Source: Halopiger xanaduensis SH-6 (GTDB lineage: Archaea > Halobacteriota > Halobacteria > Halobacteriales > Natrialbaceae). From it: a stretch of 64,000 nucleotides of DNA. Positions 35,068 to 44,649 of this stretch are shown piece by piece (position 1 is the first letter of the stretch; each line of letters opens with the position of its first letter). The DNA is taken from the NCBI RefSeq assembly GCF_000217715.1, contig NC_015666.1, positions 2,306,270 through 2,370,269 of the forward strand, written 5' to 3'. The position numbers and the translations under genes were made by a program. The notes below the pieces were generated by a model, which worked only from the letters and a program-made list of their open reading frames with translations, was not told the origin of the DNA and did not search any database.

Positions 35068-36075
35068 ATGAGCATCGACGTCCGCGTCGCGACCGACGAG
35101 GACCGCGAGAAGTGGAACCGGTACGTCGAGCAATCACCGCAGGGAACGCTGTGTCACGAACTCGAGGCGCTGCGGGTGCAGGCCGACTACTCGGATGCGA
35201 CCTTACACCCGCTGATCGGGTTCAAGGGACAGGAACCGGTGGGGCTGTTTCCGGTCTTCGAAATCAACAAGCAGTTCGTGACGACGGCGTTCTCGCCGCC
35301 GCCGCACCTCCGGGTCCCCTACCTCGGGCCGGCGTTCCTGAACATGGCGAAGCTAAAGCAACGCAAGCGCGAGCGGCGCCGCCAGCGGTTCATGGACGGC
35401 TGCTTCGAGTGGATCCAGTCGGAACTGGCGCCGAAGTACGGTCACATCCGGACCGCCACGGCGTTCGAGGACTCGCGGCCGTTCAAGTGGAACGAGTACG
35501 ACGCGACGCCGGAGTACACCTACGCGGTCGATCTCACCCTCGACGAGGACGACCTGCTGATGACCTTCAGCAGCGACGCGCGGAGTAACATCCGCAACAC
35601 CGACGACGCCTACGAGATCGAGGTCGGCGGCCCCGAAGAAATCCGGCTGATCCACGAGCAGGTGAAGAACCGCTACGAATCCCAGGATATCGGCTTCGAC
35701 GTGCCGGTCGAGTTCGTCCTCGATCTCGCCGAACAGTCCGCGAACGGCCACGTTCGGCCCTACACCCTCCGCGTGGACGGCGACTTTATCGGCGGCATCC
35801 TGGCGCTCGAGTACGGCGGCACGACCGGCCGATGGATGGGCGGCGTCCGAACCGACGCCGACGTCGACGTGGCCACGAACGACCTGCTCGACTGGTCGAT
35901 CATGCAGGACGGCCTCGAGAACGGGCTCGAGACGTACGACCTCGTGGGCGCGGATACGCGCCGGATCAACCGATACAAGGCGAAGTTCAATCCCGAACTG
36001 CGGACCTACTACAGCCTCGAGTACGGGAAGTGGGGGATGCGGCGGCTCGCGTCGCTGTACGATAGCGTCAAGTAA
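35068..36075 (+). CDS. FemAB-like (GNAT fold) acyltransferase, paralog 2
   Basis: A 335-residue paralog of the protein at 26139-27158, sharing FKGQEPVGLFPVF, FSPPPHLRVPYLGP, DSRPFKWNEYDATPEYTYAVDL and YDLVGADTRRINRYKAKFNPELRTYY. The N-terminal ~40 residues and the middle region differ, which suggests a different acceptor or acyl group. I use the ATG at 35068 (MSIDVRV); a GTG four codons earlier is possible. No signal peptide. Confidence 0.83.
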   Translation: MSIDVRVATDEDREKWNRYVEQSPQGTLCHELEALRVQADYSDATLHPLIGFKGQEPVGLFPVFEINKQFVTTAFSPPPHLRVPYLGPAFLNMAKLKQRKRERRRQRFMDGCFEWIQSELAPKYGHIRTATAFEDSRPFKWNEYDATPEYTYAVDLTLDEDDLLMTFSSDARSNIRNTDDAYEIEVGGPEEIRLIHEQVKNRYESQDIGFDVPVEFVLDLAEQSANGHVRPYTLRVDGDFIGGILALEYGGTTGRWMGGVRTDADVDVATNDLLDWSIMQDGLENGLETYDLVGADTRRINRYKAKFNPELRTYYSLEYGKWGMRRLASLYDSVK

Positions 36076-36167
36076 CTCGAGGGCCGCTCGCGGGCGTTTC
36101 GATCGTATTTTCGAAGTCGGTCTCGGGAACGATTGCGCGAGGATCGTTGTGAAACGGTACTCGAGGG

Positions 36168-36611
36168 TTACGCGTGCACGACCGTCGTATCCCCGAGCAT
36201 GTCGCCGAGCCGCTGGTTATCGTCGCTCGACAGCACGAGCAAGATCGCGATTACTACCGGGAACAGCGACGAGCCGCCGAGGACCTTCGTGATATTTCGG
36301 ATGACGGCACCGGAGCCGGTACACGGCCGTCCGTCAAGGTGGACGACGCGAAGCCCGAGCAGCATCTTTCCGGGCGTCCGTCCCCACTTCGCTTCGGTGA
36401 CCATGTAGTACGCCGTCGAGGCGACGAGTCCGATGATCGCCGCGATCCCTTCTGCCGCTTCGGCCGGCGCACCGTCCGGCGAAAACAGGAGGAGCACCAG
36501 CACGATCGCGACGAACAACAGGATGAACATGACGATACCGTCGACGAACCACGCGACGCCTCGCTCGAGGAGGCCCGCGTGATTTAGGGTCGAACGTCGG
36601 GAACCAACCAT
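36168..36611 (-). CDS. RDD family membrane protein
   Basis: A 147-residue RDD-family protein: GLLERGVAWFVDGIVMFILL contains the Arg and Asp of the family, and WGRTPGKMLLGLRVVHLDG is the second signature. There are three membrane helices. RDD proteins have been linked to ion transport or left unassigned; nothing here decides. It is divergent from the phosphatase-superfamily gene. Confidence 0.85.
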   Translation of the reverse strand: MVGSRRSTLNHAGLLERGVAWFVDGIVMFILLFVAIVLVLLLFSPDGAPAEAAEGIAAIIGLVASTAYYMVTEAKWGRTPGKMLLGLRVVHLDGRPCTGSGAVIRNITKVLGGSSLFPVVIAILLVLSSDDNQRLGDMLGDTTVVHA

Positions 36612-36790
36612 ACTCCTCGAACCTCAGTTGAAAAATATATCTTTTGTGTCTCGTTTCCGGCCGGGAAACGGCTGCCGACTGTCGATTGGCTCGGTCCGGC
36701 ACCACCCGCGGGTGACCGACGTTGGAAGGCGAACGATTCGACTCGTAACCGCGTCCATAACCAAGACCCGGCGTCGGGAACTACCGGCCG

Positions 36791-38404
36791 ATGGACGACG
36801 GATCTTCCCTCCAAACGCTGCTCGTCGGCATCGACGCCGCCTGCGACCGCGTGTTGGCACCGATGTTCGAGGACGGCGACCTCCCGGCGCTCGAGTCGAT
36901 CTACGAGCAGGGGGTGAGTAGCTCGCTCGAGTCCCAGATTCCCCCGTGGACGGCCTCGGCTTGGCCGTCGCTGTACACCGGCAAGAACCCCGGAAAACAC
37001 GGCGTCTTCGGCTTTCTCTCCTTCGACGGCTACGACTGGGACGTGGTCAACGCCAGCGACGTCCGCGAGCGGGCGCTGTGGGAACTGCTCGACGACCACG
37101 GGCTCACGAGCGTCGTCGTCAACGTTCCCGTCACGCACCCACCGCGGGAGTTCGACGGCGCGTTGATCCCCGGCTACACCGCGCCGGAAGACCCCGACTG
37201 CCATCCCTCGGGGCTCCTCGAGGAGGTCCGCGACGAGATCGGCGAGTACCGCGTCTACCCCGACGAGGACGCGGCTGACCTCGGAACGGCCTACGTCGAC
37301 TGCGCGCGGATGCGCGGCGAGGCGTTCCGGTACCTCGCCGACCGCTTCGATCCGGCGTTCGGCTTCCTCGAGTTCCAGGGAACCGACTCGATCTTCCACG
37401 AGGAACCCGAGAACGACGAGGCGATCCGATCGATCTACCGCGAGGTCGACCGCCAGCTCGCCACGATCCTCGAGTCCCACGACCCCGACACCGTGATCGT
37501 CGCGAGCGATCACGGGATGGGGCCCTACGACGGCTACGAGTTTCGGGTCAACGACTACCTCCGCGATGAGGGGCTCGTTGCGACCGAAAACGGCGGCGAC
37601 GGGATGCCCACGTGGGCGACGGTTCGGGACGACAGCCTCAAGCGGGGCGAAGACAGCACCGAGTACGATCCCGGCGCCGCCGAACGCGCAATGGCGGCCG
37701 CCGCGAAGGCCGGCCTCACGAGCCAGCGCATCGGACGGCTCCTCGAGCGACTCGGGATCTACGACCTCGTCGCGGCCTACGCCCCGACCGGCCTCGTCAA
37801 CGCGGGCGCGACGCAGGTCGACTTCCCGGAATCGACGGCCTACGTCCGCTCGCGGATCGAACTCGGCGTCCGGCTCAACCTCGAGGGACGGGAGCCGAAC
37901 GGCGTCGTTCCCCGAGAGGAGTACGAGACGGTCCGAACGCGCGTCATCGACGCGCTGCGCTCGGCGACGACGCCCGACGGCGAGCCCGTGTTCGAGGCGG
38001 TGCGCCCGCGCGAGGAGTTCTTCCACGGCCCCGAAAGCGAGCACGCGGTCGATATCGTGACGATCCCGGCCGACTTCGAGCACCTCCTCTCGGCGACGCT
38101 GCGGGACGAGCCGTTCGGCCCGCCGTCGGAGCCGTGGAACCACAAACTCGGGGGGACCTTCGCGGCCCGCGGCGCGGCGATCGATTCGGCGGCCGACCTT
38201 GGCGACCCGCACCTGTTCGACGTGGCGCCGACCGTTTTGGCGTCGCTGGGCGTCCCGATCGACGACCGGATGGACGGCCAGCCGCTTCCCTGCGTCGACT
38301 CGCCGGGGACGCAGTCGTACTCGCGGGCCGACGACCGGAACGCCGTCGCGACCGCCGACGAGGCGGTCGAGGATCGACTCGCCGATCTGGGCTACCTCGA
38401 GTGA
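36791..38404 (+). CDS. Alkaline-phosphatase-superfamily phosphodiesterase
   Basis: A 537-residue cytoplasmic enzyme of the type I phosphodiesterase/nucleotide pyrophosphatase fold. The nucleophile Thr is at about residue 54 in QIPPWTASAWPSLYTGKNPGKHG. Metal ligands are visible in LLVGIDAACDR (Asp15), FLEFQGTDSIFHE and VIVASDHGMGPYDG. Such enzymes lie in many archaeal glycan clusters and may act on nucleotide-sugars or lipid-linked intermediates. The upstream sequence carries a weak ATAACCA box 28 nt before the ATG. Confidence 0.87.
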   Translation: MDDGSSLQTLLVGIDAACDRVLAPMFEDGDLPALESIYEQGVSSSLESQIPPWTASAWPSLYTGKNPGKHGVFGFLSFDGYDWDVVNASDVRERALWELLDDHGLTSVVVNVPVTHPPREFDGALIPGYTAPEDPDCHPSGLLEEVRDEIGEYRVYPDEDAADLGTAYVDCARMRGEAFRYLADRFDPAFGFLEFQGTDSIFHEEPENDEAIRSIYREVDRQLATILESHDPDTVIVASDHGMGPYDGYEFRVNDYLRDEGLVATENGGDGMPTWATVRDDSLKRGEDSTEYDPGAAERAMAAAAKAGLTSQRIGRLLERLGIYDLVAAYAPTGLVNAGATQVDFPESTAYVRSRIELGVRLNLEGREPNGVVPREEYETVRTRVIDALRSATTPDGEPVFEAVRPREEFFHGPESEHAVDIVTIPADFEHLLSATLRDEPFGPPSEPWNHKLGGTFAARGAAIDSAADLGDPHLFDVAPTVLASLGVPIDDRMDGQPLPCVDSPGTQSYSRADDRNAVATADEAVEDRLADLGYLE

Positions 38405-38519
38405 CGCGCCGAGAGCGCCGAGTCGCGAGTCGCCGAAATTCGCGCGACCACCGCGAGTTCCCGACGGTGGAGAACGAGCCGCGGTGATTTAACCGACCGG
38501 TTCCACGATTCGAATCCGG

Positions 38520-39317
38520 ATGACGCTTTTCGAGAACCTCGCGCTGGTGTTCGTCGCCGGACTCGTCACCGCGCTGGCGACCGGACTCGGGGCGCTCCCG
38601 TTCCTCTTCTTCGAGTCGATCAGCGACCGCCGGAACGTCGTACTGTGGGGGATCGCGTCGGGCATCATGCTCTCGGCGTCCGTGTTCGGTCTCGTCGACG
38701 AGGGGCTGGCCGAGGGGACGCCGGGCCAACTGCTCGTCGGCTTGGCCGCCGGCGTCGTCCTCGTTATCGTCGCTCACGAGATTCTACTCGACATCGACAT
38801 CGATCCGCGCGCGTACGAGGAGGCGAACTTCAAGAAACTCGTGCTCATCCTCGGCATCCTGACCGTCCACAGCTTTCCGGAGGGGGTCGCCATCGGCGTC
38901 TCATTCGCCGATCTCGGCCTCGAGGGCGGGATCGCGCTGTTCGGCTTCACGGTGCCGCTGCTGGCGATCTTCATGACGGTCGCGATCTCGATCCACAACG
39001 TCCCCGAGGGGACCGCGATCGCGATTCCGCTCTCCTCGATGGGCGTCGACGACTGGAAGCTCGTCTGGTGGGCCGTCTTCTCGAGTCTGCCCCAACCGGT
39101 CGGCGCCGTCGTCGCCTTTAGTTTCGTCCGCGTCGCGCGCGAGTTTCTCCCCTACGGCTTCGGCTTCGCCGCGGGTGCGATGATCTATCTCGTCCTCACC
39201 GAGTTCATCCCGGAGGCGCTCGACCTTGGCGAGGGACTGCCGGGCGGCGGCCGGCGGGAACTCGTCGGCGGGCTCGCCGTCGGCGTCGCGGTTATGCTTC
39301 CCCTGCTATCGATCTGA
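38520..39317 (+). CDS. ZIP family metal transporter
   Basis: A 265-residue polytopic protein of the ZIP family that carries Zn2+ or related divalent metals. The two signature helices are clear: LTVHSFPEGVAIGVSFADLGL and ISIHNVPEGTAIAIPLSSMG. The residue spacing HS-PEG / HN-PEG is as in zinc ZIPs. It is probably monocistronic; a short gap separates it from the phosphatase-family gene. Confidence 0.92.
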   Translation: MTLFENLALVFVAGLVTALATGLGALPFLFFESISDRRNVVLWGIASGIMLSASVFGLVDEGLAEGTPGQLLVGLAAGVVLVIVAHEILLDIDIDPRAYEEANFKKLVLILGILTVHSFPEGVAIGVSFADLGLEGGIALFGFTVPLLAIFMTVAISIHNVPEGTAIAIPLSSMGVDDWKLVWWAVFSSLPQPVGAVVAFSFVRVAREFLPYGFGFAAGAMIYLVLTEFIPEALDLGEGLPGGGRRELVGGLAVGVAVMLPLLSI

Positions 39318-39557
39318 GCTGCCGTCGTGGCAATTATTCGACTCCTATTCGAGTGTATAATACCGAAACACAGATTTAGCACGGTATGACAGTAGCGAAC
39401 GAATGCGGTACCGTGGCGATTCCGAACCTCCGCGTCGGTTCGCCGAGGCGTTTCTCGGAGCGACGCCGCTGGAAGCAGTCGTCCGTCCCAGTCGCCCTGC
39501 AAACGAGTCGGACGACCGCCACCCGAACGAGTACGACGCTGCCGGAGTGATCCGCCC

Positions 39558-40730
39558 GTGAGCGACGTCGACGCCGCGCTCGGGGACGCCGCTGAAATCT
39601 ACCTCCGCCGGAAAACAGTCGGCGACTCGGGCGGCCCGGAAACGGGCGGCACGTACGCCGCCAAGGCCGAACTGATCCTCGAGCGGTTCGTCGACTGGCT
39701 CGAGCGCGAACACGGCGTGCGATCGGTGTCGGCGCTCGAGACCGAACACATGCGATCGTACGCGCGCGAGTTGCGCGACCGCGCCGACCGCGGGGAGTAC
39801 GCCCCCGCGACGGCCGGCACCTACTACGCCGTCGTCCGAGCCTTCCTCTCGTGGTGTGCCCGCAGCGACATCATCGCGGCGAACCCGGCCGCGAGCGATC
39901 GGGCGACGGAACCGCTGCCGAGCGCCGAGTCCCGCTCCGACCGCGAGTGGGAGTGGACGGCCGAGCAGCGCCGCCGACTCGAGGCCTACGTCCGCGACCG
40001 GGCGCTCGCGGTCGACCGCGAGCGGGGATCGGACCGCGAGGACCGGCGCGACCGGTTGCGCGAGTACGCGATGGTCGCCGTCCTCGCCCACTCGGGAGCG
40101 CGGGGCTCCGAACTGTTCCGGGTCCCCCAGGACGACCGGCGGACGGGCGCGACCTGGGACGACGTCGACTTCTACACCGGGACGATCCGCGTGCTCGGCC
40201 GGTCCCAGCAACTCGAGGACGTCTCCCTGCTCGCGCCGGCGCGCACGCCGCTGCGCCGGTACCGGGTCGCGCTCGATCCGCCGTCGAACGACTGGCCGCT
40301 GTTCCCGACCCGCCACGCGCCGTCGATCGCCAGCCGCGTCCGCTCGACGTTGCGCGACCGGGGCTACGACGACGAGGAGATCGAGGCCCTGCTCGAGGAG
40401 CGGACGGCGACCGAACTCGCCCGCGAGCGGTCGATCGCGCCACCGGCGATCACGACCGAGGGCGCTCGCTCGGTGCTCAAGCGACTCTGTTCGGCGGCCG
40501 GGATCGACGTCGACGGCGAGTACCTCACGCCGCGCGTGGTCCGCGACGATACCGTCGTCGATCGATCGCGACGCGAAACCGTTCCCGCAGGCGCCGACGC
40601 CGGCTCGGTGTCGATGCTCGAGCGCTCGACGGCCGTCCCCGAGACGGAGACGCGGCCAGTGGTGCTCGAGTCACCGGCCGGGCGGACGGATCCGCAGTCA
40701 CGTGCGGACGGCTCGAGCGACGGCGACTGA
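39558..40730 (+). CDS. Tyrosine recombinase-like protein with degenerate catalytic end
   Basis: A 390-residue protein. Residues ~10-110 are a SAM-like core-binding domain (YAAKAELILERFVDWLEREHG...AFLSWCAR). Residues ~165-320 follow the phage-integrase fold, with the first catalytic Arg at 182 (VLAHSGARGSELFRV). The H-x-x-R box, normally after YL-x-PHG, reads YLTPRVVRDD at 322-331, and no Tyr occurs after residue 322, so the nucleophile is missing. The last ~50 residues are disordered. It is either an inactive domesticated recombinase or an eroded integrase. I saw no attachment-site repeat nearby. Confidence 0.75.
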   Translation: MSDVDAALGDAAEIYLRRKTVGDSGGPETGGTYAAKAELILERFVDWLEREHGVRSVSALETEHMRSYARELRDRADRGEYAPATAGTYYAVVRAFLSWCARSDIIAANPAASDRATEPLPSAESRSDREWEWTAEQRRRLEAYVRDRALAVDRERGSDREDRRDRLREYAMVAVLAHSGARGSELFRVPQDDRRTGATWDDVDFYTGTIRVLGRSQQLEDVSLLAPARTPLRRYRVALDPPSNDWPLFPTRHAPSIASRVRSTLRDRGYDDEEIEALLEERTATELARERSIAPPAITTEGARSVLKRLCSAAGIDVDGEYLTPRVVRDDTVVDRSRRETVPAGADAGSVSMLERSTAVPETETRPVVLESPAGRTDPQSRADGSSDGD

Positions 40731-40843
40731 GGCGGACGGCTTTTGGCGTGTGAGTATCCAGCGCCTCGAGTCGCTGTGTCACTGCTGTCAACGAGTGGCG
40801 ATCAGAGCGGAAGGACAGAAGACGGACCCGGTCGGTCAGGCGA

Positions 40844-42715
40844 TCAGACGAGCAGCCACAGGATCACCGTCAGCACGAGCGTCAACACGAAGACGGTCGT
40901 CCCGATCCCCATCCGGAGGTGGAGCGTCGACGGGCGGCCGCCGTCGGCGGGACGGCGCTCGTCAGCGTCGACCAGCGGCATCCGGCGAGCGGCCGCGTTG
41001 ACCGCGAGCACCGGGTTGTTGCCGATCCAGTAGCAGCGCTTGACGCCTGCGACGACGATCGCATCGACCAGGGCGTACAGCTCGGTCGTCGCGATCATCG
41101 ACCAGCGGCCGAGGTAGTACCCCGCCGGGTAGACGAACGACGCCGGATCCGGCAGGTCGAGCTTCGAGAGCGGTTTGCGGACGATCGCGAAGGTGACCAG
41201 CGCGATTCCCGTCAGGATCCCCGCCGTCTCGAGGTGGCCCGGGCTGTACGGATGGAGTTCGCTCTCGCCACCGCCCGGATACGCGAACGCGAAGTGACCG
41301 TCGGCACCGTGGAGCGTCGGCGCGAGGTCGGCCAGTCCCTGCCACCAGACGCCGAAAAGCAGGCAGGCGCCGCCGAGGCCGAGCATCGCGACCGTTTGTC
41401 CGGGCTTGGCGTCGGGGACCGAGATATCGCTCTCGCCGTGGAAGAAGACGTAGTAGCCGAGCTTGATGAACGACAGGAGGGTGCCGATCGCGCCGAGCCA
41501 GAGCAGCCAGTACAGCGCCCCGAACTCGTCGACCCCGTAGTAGTGGGGATCGGCTGCGTCGAAGAGCATCCCCTTGCTGACGTAGCCGTTGAAGCCCGGA
41601 ATCGCGGTGATCGAGAGCGCCCCGAGGCCGAAGCCGATCGCGGTCAGGGGCATCTCGCGCCAGAGCCCGCCCAGATTGTAGAGGTCCTCCTCGCCGGTGC
41701 GGTAGATGACGACGCCGACGGCCATGAACAGCAGGCTCTTGAACAGGATGTTGTTGAACAGGTGGCTCATGGCGCCGGCGGTGGCGAGTTCGCTCTCGAC
41801 CATCCAGGCGCCCATCCCGATCCCGGCGACGATGTAGCCGAGCTGGGCCTGGATGTGGTACGAGAGGAGCGCCCGCATGTCGTGTTGCAGCAGAGCGAAG
41901 GTCGCGCCGTAGACGGACATCAGGCCGCCCATGTACGCGATGTAGATGCCGAGGTCGCTCTCGGCGCCGATCGGGAACGCCCGGTAGAGGACGAAGGCGC
42001 TCGTCTTGGTCGTGTAGACCGAGAGGAACACCGACGCCGCGATGTGGGGCCGCGGGTAGGTGTCGGGCAGCCAGCTGTGGAAGCCGATGAAGGCGACGTT
42101 GACGCCCATCCCGAGCACCGCGAGCAGTTCCGGAATCCCGCTCGCGATTCCCTCGTTGGCGGCGTAGAGGAAGGAGCCGACCTCGACGTAGTGGACCGCG
42201 ACAGCCAGCATCACGAGCACGCCGCCCGTACCGTGGAAGACGGCGTACCGGAAGCCGGCTCGGACCGCCTCGCCGCCGTAGTGCCAGACGACGAGCGTGC
42301 TCGTCACGGCCATCAGCTCCCACATGAACAGGAGTACGAGCCAGTCGCCGGCGAAGGCCGCCCCGATCGAGGAGGCGACGTACGCGAGCGCGAATGCGGT
42401 TAGCTCCTTGCTCGCCTCGCTCGAGTAGGCGTAGATGACGCTGCAGATCCCGAGGAAGCCGAGGCCGAGCCCGACCATCCGGGCGAACTCGTCGACGTAG
42501 AACGGGACGACCTCGAAGCCGAGGAAGGTGCCGCCCAGATGCTCGCCGCCGGGTGCGACCAGCGAGATGGCCAGCACGGCCGCGAGACTGAGCGCGCCGA
42601 CGGTAAAGCCGGCGAGCCGGGGCAGTACGAGCACGAGCAGCGCCGCCGCGAAGACGAGCAGCGGCGGGTAGGCCATCGAGAGCAGTTCGAGTTCGAGTCC
42701 GATTCCGAGCGTCAT
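40844..42715 (-). CDS. Mrp antiporter subunit D (third copy)
   Basis: A 623-residue polytopic protein of the NuoM/N-MrpD family with a C-terminal extension beyond the usual ~500 residues. Proton-channel motifs are present (VFHGTGGVLVMLAVAVHY; GFHSWLPDTYP; MSHLFNNILFKSLLFMAVGVV). Its start overlaps the stop of the preceding subunit by one base (TGATG). It is the last gene of the operon. Two or three D-like subunits together probably replace the single large MrpA plus MrpD of bacteria. Confidence 0.88.
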   Translation of the reverse strand: MTLGIGLELELLSMAYPPLLVFAAALLVLVLPRLAGFTVGALSLAAVLAISLVAPGGEHLGGTFLGFEVVPFYVDEFARMVGLGLGFLGICSVIYAYSSEASKELTAFALAYVASSIGAAFAGDWLVLLFMWELMAVTSTLVVWHYGGEAVRAGFRYAVFHGTGGVLVMLAVAVHYVEVGSFLYAANEGIASGIPELLAVLGMGVNVAFIGFHSWLPDTYPRPHIAASVFLSVYTTKTSAFVLYRAFPIGAESDLGIYIAYMGGLMSVYGATFALLQHDMRALLSYHIQAQLGYIVAGIGMGAWMVESELATAGAMSHLFNNILFKSLLFMAVGVVIYRTGEEDLYNLGGLWREMPLTAIGFGLGALSITAIPGFNGYVSKGMLFDAADPHYYGVDEFGALYWLLWLGAIGTLLSFIKLGYYVFFHGESDISVPDAKPGQTVAMLGLGGACLLFGVWWQGLADLAPTLHGADGHFAFAYPGGGESELHPYSPGHLETAGILTGIALVTFAIVRKPLSKLDLPDPASFVYPAGYYLGRWSMIATTELYALVDAIVVAGVKRCYWIGNNPVLAVNAAARRMPLVDADERRPADGGRPSTLHLRMGIGTTVFVLTLVLTVILWLLV

Positions 42716-44649
42716 CAGTTACTCACCTCCGTCAGGAGTTGGTCGAAGGGAACGCCTTCGAGTTCGTCGAAGGGCATCCCGAAGACGCCCTCGACGATCC
42801 GCACCGCGAGGTCGAGGAAGACCGCGTGGTCGGGGACGATCCCGAGCACGACCGCACCCGTCGCGATGATGGCGATGGGCGCGAGCATGAGCCACGTACT
42901 CTCCGCGAACGGCGAGCGACGCGGCCACCGGCCGGCCGGCGGGCCGCCGGTGAGGTGGTCGTCGTGGTCGCCGTGGTGGTCGATGCTGCTGACCTGTTCG
43001 CCCGTTCCCGCGGGCACGTCGGCGTCGCTCGGATATTGGTCGACGGCGTACTCGTAGTCGTCGTCACCGTCTTCATCCTCAGCGTCGGGTTCGGTTTCTT
43101 CCGCAGTGACCGAGTCCGCCGCATCGGTCGCCTCCGAACGGTCCGTCTCGCTCTCGCCGCCGTCGGCGACGGCCTCCGCGTCGTCACCGTACGACTCGAC
43201 CAAGCCGCCCCGCGGGAACTCGAGGAACGGTTTGGCGTCGTGGCGGTCCTCGCTCTCGAAGAAGGCGGTGTAGACGACCGGCCAGAAGTAGCCGATGTTG
43301 AGCACCGCCGAGAGCAGCAAGGCGCCGGCGAACAGCCAGTAGCTGCCGCCGACGTCGCCGGTGCCGATCAGCATGTAGAACTTGCTGACGAAGCCGGCGA
43401 TCGGCGGCAGGCCGGCCATCCCGGCCGCGCCGATCGTGAACGCCGACAGCGTCAGCGGCATGCGCTTGCCGATGCCGGCCATCTCGCTGATGTAGTCGGT
43501 GTGGGTCTCGACGTGGATCGCACCGGCGCAGAAGAACAGCGTGAGCTTCGCGAACGCGTGGGCCGGGATGTGGAACAGCGCCCCGACGATCGCGTAGGGG
43601 TGGAGCAAGGAGAGTCCGAGTACGATGTACGACAACTGCGCCGTCGTCGAGTACGCGAGCCGGCGCTTGAGGTGGTCCTTGCGCATCGCGATGATGCTCG
43701 CCGCGGTCAGCGTGAACGCGGCGACGAGCGCGACCGGGATGTTGAGCCCGACTTCGCCGATGCCGGGCACGTCGAGCGGCAGGTCGTAGATCAGCCCGGG
43801 GCCGTAGACCTCGAGGATCACTCTCGAGATGCCGAAGGCGCCGGACTTGACGACCGCGACCGCGTGGAGCAGCCCGGAGACGGGTGTCGGCGCGACCATC
43901 GCGTCTGCGAGCCACGAGTGTAGCGGCATCAGCGCGGCCTTGACGCCGAAGCCGAGGATCAGCAGGAAGAAGGCGGCCTGCGCGTAGACCGGTTCGGCCT
44001 GGGCCGCCTCGGCCAGTGCGGTGATTCCGCCGGCCTCGAAGGCAAGCGTCGGCTCCTGCACCAGGCTCGTCAGCCAGTAGACCATGACCGTCCCCGCGAG
44101 CAGGAAGACCCCGCCCCCGAAGAACGTGTACGTGATGTACTTGCGGCCGGCGATGCGGGCCTCGTCGTCCTCGTTGTGGGCGACCAGCGGGTAGGTCACC
44201 AGCGACAGCAGCTCGTAGAAGACGAATATCGTCACGAGATTCGCCGCGAAGGCGATCCCCACGGCGCTCGAGAGGCTGGCCGCGAAGGCCGCAAAGAAGC
44301 GGGTCTGGGCGTGTTCGTCCAGCCCGCGCATGTAGCCGGCGGCGTAGAACGAGGTAAAGATCCAGAGGAAACTCGCCAGCAGGGCGAAGAAGATCCCCAG
44401 CGGGTCCGCGCGGAGGGCGAAGTCAAGCCCCTCGAGGAACCGGATCCCCGTCGCTTCGTAGAGGCTCCACTCGTAGACGGTGCCGTTCATGATGCCGGGG
44501 AGCATGCTGGCGACGAGGCCGAACTTCGCGAGCGCGGCCAGCACGGACCAGCCCTCGCGGAGGTTCGGTCGGCGATGCGATGCGACGATCAGGACGATCG
44601 CGACCGCCGACACGAGGACGGCGGCGAGCGGGCGAATGTCGGCAACCAT
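42715..44649 (-). CDS. Mrp antiporter subunit D (second copy) with charged insert
   Basis: A 644-residue NuoM/MrpD family membrane protein. Key motifs: VFYELLSLVTYPLVAHNED, MPLHSWLADAMVAPTPVSGLLHAVAVVKSGAFG, and HLKRRLAYSTTAQLSYI. After the helix bundle lies a ~100-residue acidic insert (GGESETDRSEATDA...DEDGDDDYEYAVDQYP) ending with His-rich DHHGDHDDH. A further membrane segment and a soluble tail follow. One-base overlaps (TGATG) join it to both neighbours. Confidence 0.88.
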   Translation of the reverse strand: MVADIRPLAAVLVSAVAIVLIVASHRRPNLREGWSVLAALAKFGLVASMLPGIMNGTVYEWSLYEATGIRFLEGLDFALRADPLGIFFALLASFLWIFTSFYAAGYMRGLDEHAQTRFFAAFAASLSSAVGIAFAANLVTIFVFYELLSLVTYPLVAHNEDDEARIAGRKYITYTFFGGGVFLLAGTVMVYWLTSLVQEPTLAFEAGGITALAEAAQAEPVYAQAAFFLLILGFGVKAALMPLHSWLADAMVAPTPVSGLLHAVAVVKSGAFGISRVILEVYGPGLIYDLPLDVPGIGEVGLNIPVALVAAFTLTAASIIAMRKDHLKRRLAYSTTAQLSYIVLGLSLLHPYAIVGALFHIPAHAFAKLTLFFCAGAIHVETHTDYISEMAGIGKRMPLTLSAFTIGAAGMAGLPPIAGFVSKFYMLIGTGDVGGSYWLFAGALLLSAVLNIGYFWPVVYTAFFESEDRHDAKPFLEFPRGGLVESYGDDAEAVADGGESETDRSEATDAADSVTAEETEPDAEDEDGDDDYEYAVDQYPSDADVPAGTGEQVSSIDHHGDHDDHLTGGPPAGRWPRRSPFAESTWLMLAPIAIIATGAVVLGIVPDHAVFLDLAVRIVEGVFGMPFDELEGVPFDQLLTEVSN

